In this document: positions 54,137-63,955 of the stretch, one piece after another
Numbering within the stretch: position 1 is the stretch's first letter
How the letters are laid out: the number at the start of each line of letters is the position of its first letter
Assembly: GCA_039519185.1 (NCBI GenBank)
Contig: CM076847.1
Span: 78,901,100 to 78,965,099, forward strand
Length of the DNA: 64,000 nt
From: Astragalus membranaceus
Taxonomy: Eukaryota > Streptophyta > Magnoliopsida > Fabales > Fabaceae
Reading direction: 5' to 3'
Position numbers and translations under genes: made by a program
Notes under the pieces: model-generated
The model's input: only the letters and a program-made list of their open reading frames with translations
What the model was told of the DNA's origin: nothing
The model's database searches: none

Positions 54137-55907
54137 GGCCACGCTCATAAGTTCTTTCCACTTGCGTTTCATTGTTTTGCCCGATGCTTCTTTGGGGAAA
54201 ACCCTCAAAATCATCATCATCACGAATCTTCCCTTTGATTTTCGAAAGTCGGGTTTGTTCTGAGTCTTCGGGTTTTCGCTTTACCCTGGGATTTTCCTGT
54301 TCTTGTTTAACTTCTGGTCCCTGCTGTCCGGGCTTATTTACATAACCTGCAAGCTTTCCTCTTTTGATCATGTCTTCTATGTCGTTTTTCAAAGCATTGC
54401 AGTGATTGGTATCATGTCCGTTGCTGCGGTGGTACCTGCAGTATTTATTGAAACGCTATCCCGGCCTATGGGGGATAGGGTTGGGAAATTTCACATCCCT
54501 GAACTTCGTGTTCAGGCGTTCGCCTAATATCGTTGCCCGGGTTTCATTAAGATCGGTGTAAACTTGATGACGATTTTGAGGGTGGGTATCCCGGCTACCT
54601 CGGTTATCAATACGATAGCCCTTCTCTCCGTAGGGTTTTGAGGATCCGGCTCGGGCTACCGTTCTGCTAGTTTTGAGTCCTTCTTCGTGATCAATGAAAC
54701 ATTGGGACTTCTGGAGGAACTCATGCAGGGTGGTTGGTTCGAAAGTCCCGATATGAGTCTGAAACAAACTTCCTTCCCAGAGACCGGCAGTCATGATGTA
54801 AAGTCGAAAATCGTCATTCAAGTTCCGAACTTGGGAAGCTTCTTTGTTAAATCTCTCTATGTAATCCCTTAGGGGTTCGTCCCCCCTTGAACAATGGATG
54901 CTAATACTTTCTTGTTTTTGGGTTTACTTCTCGAGTGGGCGAACTGAGCCGAGAATAGCTTTGCCAATCGGTCCCAAGAGAAGATGGAGTTTTGTTTGAG
55001 AGATCTCAACCAATCGGAAGCTACCCTCTCTAAGGTCAGAGGGAAGATTCGGCATTTAATTTCCATAGGAACATTCCGATATTGCATTATGGTGTCGAAA
55101 TAGTCTAGGTGTCGGTCTGGGTCGCCCGTTCCGTCGCATGGCTTCAGTCCATCCGGAGGTTTTGCAAGGTGCCTAGGTACTGGAAAATAGTCGATCTTCT
55201 CTGTGAAAGGACCTTTGCGCTTAGTGATCATTTCCCGGGGGGAGGGGGGATTGGCGGTAATTACACGGATCAGGAGTTCTTCTTAGTTGGTGACGATGTT
55301 GCTGTCCCGGTGACCTTTCTCGGCTTCTGGAACGTCGTCTTGGGGAGGACGAAGCCAAGGAATAACAGACTTGGGATGAATAAACAGAGCTGTCTTCGTC
55401 TTCAACCCGGATGGGGGGAGAATGGGATCCATTCCCCCTCGGTCGGCGGGGTGGAGATCGATGATAATGCCTTCTTCGAGCGGGAGATCGGTGTTGTCTT
55501 CGCGCGGGGTTATTTCTCTCTGGAGGATTATGCTGAGGTGAGATCTGATCCAGGATATGTCTAGCCCGAAGCTCAGCTACCTCGACTTCGAGCTCGGTAA
55601 ATCGGTAACTCCGTTGTTGGTTTGCTTCCGTTTGATGGTTCAGAAGATGGACGAGCTGTTGAACAGCATCGACGGGAACCGAGATTGCTTGAGGAGGAGG
55701 GGGAGACGATTTCTCCCCGAGCTCCCGGTTACCATAGCCCCATCTGGGTTCCGGGCTTGGGATGAATTTGGAAAATCTTCTACATGCCCTTCTGGGGTGC
55801 CCTGTGGTGGGACCTGTTGCAAGATGGGTTCTGGGATCGGTCTCATAGCAGATCCGACTATGAGATTTTGGGTCCTCGGGCTGAGTTGAGGAGGCATTGC
55901 CGATCAA
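54137..55907 (-). pseudogene. Element A gag, several frame breaks
   Basis: The minus strand starts near 55897 with MPPQLSPRTQNLIVG. A Pro/Arg-rich region (SPARRRHYHRSPPRRPRG, SPRRRSRSRERSPG) leads into the gag domain at 55231-54869 (DGLKPCDGTGDPDRHLDYFD, IKCRIFPLTLERVASDWLRS, FSWDRLAKLFSAQFAHSRSK). Further gag pieces lie at 54821-54456 (TTLHEFLQKSQCFIDHEE) and 54392-54132. Frames change near 55680, 55225, 54865 and 54455, and no zinc knuckle is seen. It is cut from protease by element B. Confidence 0.88.
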
Positions 55908-55939
55908 GGCAAAGAAAGGAAAATATAGGGAAACAGATC

Positions 55940-55957
55940 TCCCACTGTGGTCACCAA
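55940..55957 (-). other. Element A primer-binding site
   Basis: Directly inside the 5' LTR the minus strand reads ttggtgaccacagtggga, similar in pattern to the Ogre/Tat tRNA-Arg-type PBS of element E (tggcgacttcactgggga). This fixes the minus-strand orientation of A. The exact tRNA is uncertain. Confidence 0.7.
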
Positions 55958-56330
55958 TGTTCTGTATCGTATCTCCGAACTTGTGTCTGATCTTAAGTAC
56001 GGTGTCCGATCCGAGATAGTTGATAGATGTAGACGTAGTCCTTGATCGATCGTTGTCCGATCCGAGGTGGGGTGTGGTACCTGCAAAGATACTCTGACGC
56101 TCAAGTCAGGAAGGTAGCTAATTGCAGATAGAGATTAGGGTTGATGTGTGTACATTTAATGAAGCATTGAATGCTTATTTATAGAGTTTGGTGGTGTTTG
56201 ACCTGATGGATCAGGACCGTCCGATCTTGCGCTGTGATCTTGGCAATTGATGAGTGGATCTTGCATTCTTGAATGAGCCTTATGTAAATGGGCTTTGGGG
56301 GTGTAGTTAGCATATGCCCTATCCATAACA
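55958..56330 (-). repeat. Element A 5' LTR
   Basis: 373 bp, + strand ends tgttctg...ccataaca, matching 14416-14777 at roughly 90-93% by eye. The pyrimidine-ended target duplication agagg follows. Confidence 0.9.
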
Positions 56331-56335
56331 AGAGG

Positions 56336-56814
56336 AATACTACTGGTTGTTAGGGAATTCGAGTTTTTTTTTTAGTATTAGTATCAATTTTAATTAGTTA
56401 TGAAATATTTTATTAGTATTAATATCAATTTTCAAAATAAATCATTCTTCTACTCCATCAGCATCAAGACTTTGTGACTGGAATATTGTTGGTTGTTGCT
56501 GTTGCGGTGGTTAGGAGGAGTATGTTACAGGGGTGCATGTAGTCAGCGGAGAGATCTCCGATTCCCAACGAAATGATTCCTTTTTTTGCAACAATATTTG
56601 AGGACGGATTATTCTCTGCTAGTACATGCAAATTCAAACGGGTATTCATGATTTCATCGCCCACTAAAAGACATTCGAGAATGAAACAAACTACCATATG
56701 ATGATTCCTTTGACTATATGGGAAATGACAGTGAAGAGGAATGACTTAAGGTGCATAGACATCAAGTCCAAAGTCTCAGTTTTTTTAGTTCAATTAGTAA
56801 CGTTTTTATACTTA
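56336..56814. other. Intergenic flank right of element A
   Basis: A minus-strand open stretch at 56464-56697 (77 codons) has a protein-like texture (VGDEIMNTRLNLHVLAENNP) but I recognise no family. Otherwise AT-rich with no supported feature. Confidence 0.4.
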
Positions 56815-57220
56815 GGTACAGATCAAAAAGACTCGTTTACAATACTAAACAATTGTTTAGTATTTCTTACTAAAGGGGTATATGAGTAAATTCCCCAAAA
56901 ATTAGAAAAACGAATATCCTCAATTTCAAAAACTCACGCATAACAATTTCCCCAACTTACGCTGCGCTGAGAAGAGAACAACACCGTCTAATTCTTCTTC
57001 AGTCACTTCATTTCAAGGTCACTTTATTCGCAATGGTTTTTTGTTGGTTGCGACGGTGGTGTTCTCTTCTCAGCGCAGCGTAAGTTGGGGAAATTGTTAT
57101 GCGTGAGTTTTTGAAATTGGGGATATCTGTTTTTCTAATTTTTGGGGAATTTACTCACACACCCATTTAGTAAGAAATACTAAACAATTGTTTAGTATTG
57201 TAAATGAGTCTCTGATACCC
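56815..57220. mobile_element. Foldback MITE with long inverted arms
   Basis: Arms of about 165-175 bp (about 56815-56987 and 57050-57220) are reverse complements with few mismatches, separated by about 60 bp. Near each outer end is the same perfect 24-bp palindrome (56841-56864 and 57176-57199). Outer ends read ggtaca.ga / tctgatacc. A target duplication could not be fixed. No coding capacity. Confidence 0.85.
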
Positions 57221-57590
57221 AATACTCACTCACTCAATGACACCTCATTTTTTTCTTTAAATAATTTAAAACAAAATTAAATAATGAACTAATTTTGCCT
57301 AGAATGTATGATACCCACCAAACTCTCAGTGCGTATGGTGGAGTTTTCCTATAAAAATATAAGACAAAATATCTTCGGAGGTGTTTAACTTTTTTTTGAT
57401 AAACAATAGGTCCCTTAACTTTTTTTGTAACGACTAGGTCAATTAAGTTTTAAAAACGTTGCGTTGTTGCCTTTTTCAACGTTTTGTCATTAACTCCGTT
57501 AATAGACAAATTATGTGACTATTTGACTGCTGAATTGGCAGGGTAGATAGGATAATTTCAATATTTTATAATTATTATTAATTAAAAAAA
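57221..57590. other. Spacer between two inverted-repeat elements
   Basis: AT-rich, with a run at 57390-57540 (acttttttttgataaacaat...cgttaatagacaaattatgtg) resembling decayed termini of Mutator-like non-autonomous elements. No gene. Confidence 0.4.
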
Positions 57591-58741
57591 AGAGTAAAAG
57601 CCCAAATTGGTCATTGACAAATTTTTCGTGGGACGAATTCGTCCCTCACAATTTTTTCGAGACACATTGGTCCCTTACAATTCCAAAACGGGACACGTTA
57701 GTCCCTCCATCCATTTTGACGTTACCAGCACAGTAAACGTGTCCTACGTGGCACGTTAAGTGCCACGTGTCACGTTAACTGCCACGTTTATTTTGGGACA
57801 AATAAGTCCCTGACTTTACAAATTTGAAAATGGGACAAATCAGTCTCTTACTTTTTTGAAAAGGGGACAAATCACCCCTCCCCCCTCCGTTCCACTGTTC
57901 ACCCCCTCCCCCCTCCGTTCCACCAACTGTTCCTCTTCCTCCCCCCTCGCCCCTCCGTTCCACTGTTCACCCCTCCCCCTACCGTGAACCCCTCCCCCCA
58001 GATCTGGAACTCATCTCTCTCTCCTCACTCACGTTAAATCTGGAACTCATCCCTCTCTCTCTCCTCCTCTCCATCTCCTTCTCACTCTCGCAGATCGCAC
58101 TCCCCCCTCTCACCACCGCCTCTCGTAGATCGCACTCCCCCCTCCCACCACCGCCTCTCGTAGATCTCGGTCTCCCCTCTCACCACCGTAAGCCATCACT
58201 TACCAAACTCTCACCGTAGGAACGAAAGGGATAGAAGAGAGGAGGAGAAGAAGAGAGGAGGGAGAGCGACGAGAGAGAAGGAGGGGTTCACGGCGAGATG
58301 CGAAGAGAGAGAGGGAGGAGGATCGGTGAGGGGAGAACGAACCAGAGAGGGAGGGGAGAGGGGAAAGCGAACCAGAGAGGGGGCTGTGAGAGAGAGAGCT
58401 GTGAGAGAGGAGGATCGGTGAGGGGGGAGGGGTGGAGGTAGAAGACGATGAATAGTAACAGAGGACTGATTCGTCTCTTTTTTAAATTGTCAGGGACCGA
58501 TTCGTCCCTTTTTAAAATCTAACGTGACACGTGGCACTTAACGTGACACGTGGCACTTAACGTGACACGTGGCACTTAACGTGCCACGTAGGACACGTTT
58601 ACTGTGCTGGTAACGTCAAAATGGATAGAGGGACTAACGTGTCCCGTTTTGGAATTGTCAGGGACCAATGTGTTCCGAAAAAATTGTAAGGGAATTCGTC
58701 CCACGAAAAATTTGTTAAGGACCAATTTGGGCCTTTACTCT
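57591..58741. mobile_element. Non-autonomous element with about 190-bp inverted repeats (MULE-like)
   Basis: The left end (agagtaaaagcccaaattgg ... taacgtgccacg-type repeats) and right end are inverted copies over about 190 bp, including caaatttttcgtgggacgaa and cagcacagtaaacgtgtcct. Long TIRs suggest Mutator-like. The 9 bp outside each end (ttaaaaaaa and tagaaaatg region) give only a weak target duplication. The middle is a C-rich then G/A-rich segment (57880-58420), itself roughly self-complementary in composition, with no gene. Inside the TIR the unit cgtgacacgtggcacttaa is tandemly repeated at 58520-58580. Confidence 0.8.
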
Positions 58742-59161
58742 TAGAAAATGTGAAAGCTGCTGTTGTTGGATTTGAAGCAACTCTCGGTTGAAGATGAATA
58801 ACGATTGAAAACAGATCTGAAACTGAACAAGAATAGCTCAAATCTGAAACTGGAAAAAATGAAATCTGAAACTGGAGATTTGCTCGTTAATAATGAAGCT
58901 TGGCGTTTTAAACCCTTGCTTCGTTTTGTAGATAGAAGATTAAGCTTGTAGTTTTTCCCAGATTTGTTCGTTTCAGATTAAGCTTGTTTTTTGTCTTCAT
59001 TTTTCCCAGATTTGCTTTATCATTAAACAAAATAATGGTTTTGTTGCCAAACTGAAATTGAAAGACGATATGTACCCTTTTTGTCTTCTTTCTTAGTTAC
59101 TTTCTTGCTTTTACGTTTTGGTGTTTCAAACAAAGCATTCTCCGTGTTTTCGTCTTTTTAA
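58742..59161. other. Spacer before the Mutator-like element
   Basis: AT-rich, with repeated cagatttgctcgtt/cagatttgttcgttt-like bits. No gene supported. Confidence 0.5.
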
Positions 59162-59367
59162 GGTTTAAATACGTTTTTACCCCCCGCAAATAGGGGGTGT
59201 TTTGCTTTTACCCCCTACAATTTTTTTTTAAAAAAACCCCTTGCAAATGTCAACAATTTGGCGTTAGCCCTTCTGTTAGGATGTCTGTTAACACTCTGTC
59301 TACGTGTCAGTCAAGTATCTATGTGGCATTTTAATTGCCAAATGACTTGCTACGTGTTAAAAAACCC
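59162..59367. repeat. MULE left terminal inverted repeat
   Basis: Matched by the reverse complement of 63956-64000 over its innermost ~45 bp (about 85% by eye). The outer part cannot be compared because the window ends. Confidence 0.8.
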
Positions 59368-59594
59368 TAGACGGTCATCTTCTTCTTCTTCCCATTCCTT
59401 TCTCTTCTTCCCTTCGTTGCTTTCACCATTTCTTTCTCAAGCACACCCAAGTTACTTCTTCTTCTTCCCTTCGTTTCTCTTCTTCCCTTCGTTTCTCTGA
59501 ACCATTCGTTTCTCTTCTTCCCAAATTACTTCTTCTTCTTCCCTTCGTTTCTCTGAACCATTCGTTTCTGTTCATCTCTTCTCTTCTTTTCTCC

Positions 59595-60124
59595 ATGAAT
59601 ACACACAGTGAAGGTTCTTCATCAAATGCACACATACCCAGAAGACGATTTCCAGTTTGTCCGTGTGGGAATACGATGAAGTTTTACATTTCTGGATCTA
59701 CACAAAACCCAGGACGCCCCTATTGGAAGTGCCTCCACTGGGTATGTTGTTAACTAATTGTAATATTCATTGTTGTTCCTCTCACTGTAAAACTGTAACT
59801 GTGTATTTTGCATTGTAGAAGTTAAAAGACAGCTGCAAATTATTTGTGTGGGATGATGAACTAAGTGAAGCACGTTTTACAACTCTCATGGATTCTCCTT
59901 CAACGGAAGCAAGCTCCCATGAAATTCAAAGCTGCAAAGCTTGTCATTATGCTGAGAAGTTAATTGAAGCAAGCACCAAAGAGAAAGAAAAGCTGAAGAC
60001 AAAATTAGCAAATGAGAGGGAAAGGGTTAGGGGGCTTACATCTAGGTTTCAAGGGGTTCAATTTGTCTTGATTGTATCATGGGTTGTGTTTGCTGTTTAT
60101 GTTGTTTGGGTTAAGGGAAATTAG
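59595..60124 (+). CDS. MULE-borne GRF zinc-finger protein with coiled coil and C-terminal membrane segment
   Basis: Exon 1 (59595-59741) and exon 2 (59819-60124) join in frame at donor tgg|gtatgt and acceptor cattgtag to give 150 residues. Residues about 20-62 form a GRF finger: CPCGNTMKFYISGSTQNPGR, then YWKC and DSCKLFVWDDE, with the three Cys, Arg and aromatic positions of the family. Residues about 80-120 are a charged helix (AEKLIEASTKEKEKLKTKLA). The last ~20 (FVLIVSWVVFAVYVVWVKGN) are a hydrophobic membrane-type segment. GRF fingers in other proteins bind single-stranded nucleic acid; a tail anchor would put this one on a membrane. It is intact, inside a MULE, convergent with the transposase gene. 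Function unknown. Confidence 0.88.
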
Positions 60125-60281
60125 TGTCCTAGGATTTGTTGTTGGTCAAGTTTTCTATTGATGATTAGTGTTTGTAATTTGAATCAAGTTATTAATGGAA
60201 ATTAGTGTCCTAGGATTTGTTGTTGGTTAAGTTTTCTATTGATGATTAGTGTTTGTAATTTGAATCAAGTTATTAATGGAA
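60118..60281. repeat. Two-copy tandem repeat of about 80 bp
   Basis: ggaaattagtgtcctaggat ... gaatcaagttattaat occurs twice back to back immediately after the GRF stop codon, duplicating its 3' UTR. Confidence 0.92.
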
Positions 60282-60324
60282 GTTTGTTTGCTTTTTATTT
60301 GTTGTAGACATTCTTATCCATAGG

Positions 60325-60538
60325 TGCCTGTGAGTGTGGCATTGTACAACATTATGCTCCCAGCGCCCATGGCATGGGCGCCATGTTCCTTGGAGACAGT
60401 AAGGGCGCCACTATGGGCGTCATTTTCTTTGTTGTGATCATTCTTGTCCATAGGACCCCAGGTGCCTGTGAGTGTGGCATTCTGCAACATTATGCTCCCA
60501 GCGCCCATGGCATGGGCGCCATGTTCCTTGGAGACAGC
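60325..60538. repeat. Duplicated segment with GCGCCCATGG hairpins
   Basis: gtgcctgtgagtgtggcatt ... gcatgggcgccatgttccttggagacag occurs twice (about 60325-60400 and 60460-60538). Each copy holds the hairpin gcgcccatggcatgggcgc. Confidence 0.9.
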
Positions 60539-60735
60539 AAGTTTACAAAATAGTCACTAAAATACCAGAATTGAACATCCATAAATGAACCAGAATCAAG
60601 TTTACAAAATAGTCATTAAAATACCAAAATACTGTCATTACTCATTACAATACGTGTGATACCAAAATACTTCAAACAAAATACAGTCATTACATTACAA
60701 TAGAAATTACATTACAAGAGAAATTACTAAATCTC

Positions 60736-63189
60736 CTAATTTTGGAACAACTTCACTCTAGTCTTGGTTAGTCTTGGAGATGTTCTTACTCTTCCTGACT
60801 CTTGGGTTAAATCACCTCCATAATCAGCAGCAGCATTTGAACTATGTGCAGTGCCAGCTTCATCAATCACTCCTGGTGCAGTGGCAGCTACTGCAGTAAC
60901 TGTTGGTGCAGATCCTTTTTTGATTGGCAACTTCCGTCTAATTCCAAGTGGTTTACTCCTTCCTGTTACCTTTGCAGCAATATGGACTGGTGCAGCAGAA
61001 TCAACAACTGGTGCAGCAGAATCAACAACTGGTGCAGCAGCAATATGGACTGATGCAGCAGAATCAACAACTGGTGCAGCAGAATCAACAACTGGTGCAG
61101 CAGCAATATGGACTGATGCAACAGAATCAACAACTGGTGCAGCAGAATCAACAACTGATGCAGCAGCATTAGGCACTTGTTGTGCAGCATCATCAGACAC
61201 TTGTTCTGCAGCAGCATCAGGGACTGCATCTGTACTATTAAAAGCTTCAGCTAAATTATTCATCAAAACATCACACTTGGGCTAAAAACTAAAAGCATGC
61301 TTACACCATAACTTGGTAGGAACACCCATGAGCCACTCCCATGCTTTAACATCCAGCTTCTTCATCTCTTTCATTTGTTCCTCCCATCCTTGATAGTAGG
61401 TAGCCTTTGCAGCCCCCATCATTAGGTCTCTCATTGCTGTACCTCCTCCAAATTTCTTCTTGAAATTGGCATATAGATGCCTCAAGCAAAGCCTATGTTC
61501 CACCGTCTCAAACATCTCTTCAAACACAGCAACCAAACCCTATATTGCCAATAAATTAAACAAAAACAGCAACAAATTATTAAAACACAGCAACAAATTA
61601 AACAAACACAAACAAATTAAACAATATACACTGAAATGAAACACAGTGAAGGTTTTAAACAATATACCTTTTGCTGATCTGAAATGAAAACCCATCTACT
61701 TTCTTGACCAATGTCCTCCATAAGCAAGGTCAAGAACCATCTCCATGATTCCTTTGTTTCATTCTCAACAACTCCAAATGCAAGTGGATAATATTGGTCA
61801 TTTGGGTCTCTTCCAATAGCTATTAAGAGCTGTCCCCCATATTTTGTCTTCAAATGACATCCATCAACCCCAATAAAAGGCCTACATGCAGTCTTGAATC
61901 CTCTCTTTGTGCCATTGAAACAGAAGTAAAAAGACCCAAATCTGGCTTGCGAACTGGGTGGAATTCTATCAACATTGATTTTGCAAGTGTTACCTTGGTG
62001 AGCCCGAACAAGCTCTCCAGCATAATTCCAAAGCTGAGAGTATTGCTTATCTGCATCACCTTCAACAAGATCTCTTGCAATCTTGATTCCCTTCCAAGCC
62101 CTATTGACAGTCACACCAGTAGCATACTTCCTTCTAATCTCCAACATGACTTCGGATATTTTAACCTTGTTTGTTGATTGAAGCTTTTCAGCCACAAGTC
62201 TACTTACCCACTTGGAGTTGGCATTTCTATTATTAAAAACCCTCCCACACGTGTGCTTACCCTTGTATGTTTTTAACCTATACGTGTGACTGGTACCCAC
62301 TTGACTACAATAAGCCAGATACCCACATTCACTTTTACACACAAGCCTTGCCCTATTTTTTTTCATTTTTTAAATACTTTAACTCCCTGCCATTTAATAC
62401 AGCATGTTCCAAAATTGCCTCTTTAAATTGAGCAATAGAGTTAAACTCCAAACCAAGCTTGAATTTATAATCCCTATTTAATTCTTCTTTCTTGAAAACA
62501 GGGTACCTCATACCCATTTGCCCAATATCATCTTCCTCAGCTTCTGAACATGTGCTGAATAACTCCTCACTCTCATATGTGTCCTCCATCACTTGTTCCT
62601 CTTCATCACTTGATGTAGATAAGGTTATTCCTGCTGCAGCTCTTTTTGTAGGAGACATCATCTTACGAGTAGACCACATCTTGGTTCTTCTTTTCTTGAC
62701 AGAAACATTTTCTTCAGCAGCAGCAGGTACCTCAGGTTCAAATCCATCATCAACAGCATTTGCCCTTTCTTCTTCACTGTCATCAAAATGAATCCCTGTA
62801 GCATCATCTTCAGATTCAGCTTCAGTAGCTCCTTCAGTCTCCTCCTCTAAACCCTTGCCACTGGAATCTCCATCAATCTTCTCCCCAACCAGTGATTCAA
62901 CATACATATGTATGTCACAGTTATGCTTGATTGCAAAATCAGAACATTGGAGTGCATCTCTGTCTACCTTAAGTGACTTATAACCACCTATGTAGTCTGG
63001 TGAATCAGACATCCACCATAGGAGAACCTCTTCTTTGTATCCTGAGTCTCTAACAATGTCAACAGCTTCAAAGAAACTCCATTTGTCAACATCATTGATG
63101 TTGGCAACATCAATATCCCCACCATTGTAGCCAGTGTTTTCCCCAACTTCAAATTTACCCCCATGGTGAATAATGATGCTGAAACTCAT
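60736..63189 (-). pseudogene. MURA-type MULE transposase, multiply damaged
   Basis: Exon region 63189-62353 holds an N-terminal domain (MSFSIIIHHGGKFEVGENTG), an acidic linker and the MuDR N-terminal motif (FNSIAQFKEAILEHAVLNGR). Then 62366-61668 reads KSECGYLAYCSQVG and the DDE core FIGVDGCHLKTKYGGQLLIA...YYPLAFGVVENETKESWRWF...VFISDQQK. After an intron (61667-61540, gtatat...atatag) exon 61539-61282 reads EHRLCLRHLYANFKKKFGG ... PTKLWCKHAFS. Lesions: a one-base slip in an A8 run near 62361, an in-frame TAG at 61284-61282, and loss of everything between VLMNNLAEAFNS and an Ala/Val/Asp repeat tail, including the SWIM zinc finger. The tail ends with KPLGIRRKLPIKK and SGRVRTSPRLTK. Not functional as it stands. 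Confidence 0.9.
60975..61170. repeat. In-frame 63-nt tandem repeat in the transposase tail
   Basis: About three copies of gcaatatggactgatgcagc + agaatcaacaactggtgcag (twice), encoding repeats of APVVDSAAPVVDSAASVHIA on the minus strand. Confidence 0.92.
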
Positions 63190-63832
63190 GCCTACAAAAA
63201 ACCAAACATTTTAAACTTTAAAAAAGGTCCCTCAAATATATATTTTTTTGAAAAAGGTCCCTCAATTATCAATGAAAACTGCTCAGTCAAATAAAGCACA
63301 AAGGCCCCTCATTTAAATACACAACACAGGAACATGGGTCAAAAACAACACAATCACAGCTGTGGTCCCAACAAACATGCATGAGAAGTAAAACAACACG
63401 CATCAAAATAATCACAGCAAGAGGAGTCAAAAACAAGACAATCACAGCAACAGTAGTAAAAACACATGCATGAGAATCAACATAACCTATTTTATTAACA
63501 CAATCACAACAAACATCAACAGAATCAACAAAAACACACGCATCAAAAGGTGTTTTGACCAATAGAGTGCAGTAAACACTCTCTTTTTGCATTTCAAACG
63601 GATACACAGAAAAACTTACTACTGAGCTTCACAAACCCATCATCAAATGATTTCACAAACCCCAAACTAAAACACATCAACGAACCAAGTAAAAGACAGA
63701 AAAACTTACTTTTGAGCTTCGTTTCACTTCGTCTTCATTGTTGCTTCGTCTTCGTCTTCTTCTCTCGCAAAACCCTTCGTCTTCTTCTCTCGCAAAACCC
63801 TTCGTCTTCTTCTTCTCAGTGTGTTACTGCAT
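63190..63832 (-). other. Upstream region of the MULE transposase gene
   Basis: Leader and probable promoter side of the transposase gene, between its ATG and the right TIR. Contains repeated acacaatcacagcaa/agtcaaaaacaa motifs (63340-63450) and a two-copy ttcgtcttcttctctcgcaa (63755-63800). No gene. Confidence 0.5.

Positions 63833-63883
<51 letters not shown>
63833..63883. repeat. (TCTCAC)n microsatellite
   Basis: About eight uninterrupted copies of the hexamer, just inside the MULE right TIR. Confidence 0.97.
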
Positions 63884-63884
<1 letters not shown>

Positions 63885-63955
63885 TACGCTCTACTCAGAA
63901 AGCTTTCCATTCTTCCTCTGTTTCTTCTTTCTTTTACTTTCAATTTTTTTTAATT

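Larger units (their letters stand above)
14416..56330 (-). mobile_element. Element A: Tat-type Ty3/gypsy retrotransposon, nested and degenerate
   Basis: Two LTRs of about 365 bp, both + strand copies of the same sequence, lie 41 kb apart and are flanked by the 5-bp duplication agagg (14411-14415 and 56331-56335). Between them, in minus-strand order, are gag, protease, RT, RNase H, integrase remnants, a tandem repeat and an antisense ORF, the layout of the Tat lineage (e.g. Grande, Retand). Removing insertions E, C (with D), B and the hAT leaves about 12 kb. The LTRs differ by many substitutions and indels, so this is the oldest element of the nest. Confidence 0.88.

Noticed and set aside
55221..55907. 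Arg/Ser-rich 228-codon minus-strand frame as an SR-type splicing protein
   Set aside because: Position next to the PBS of element A and continuity with the gag domain show it is the N-terminal part of a broken gag.
56464..56697. 77-codon minus-strand open frame as a host exon interrupted by element A
   Set aside because: Texture is protein-like, but no family is recognised, and the sequence left of A (14181-14410) does not give a convincing continuation.
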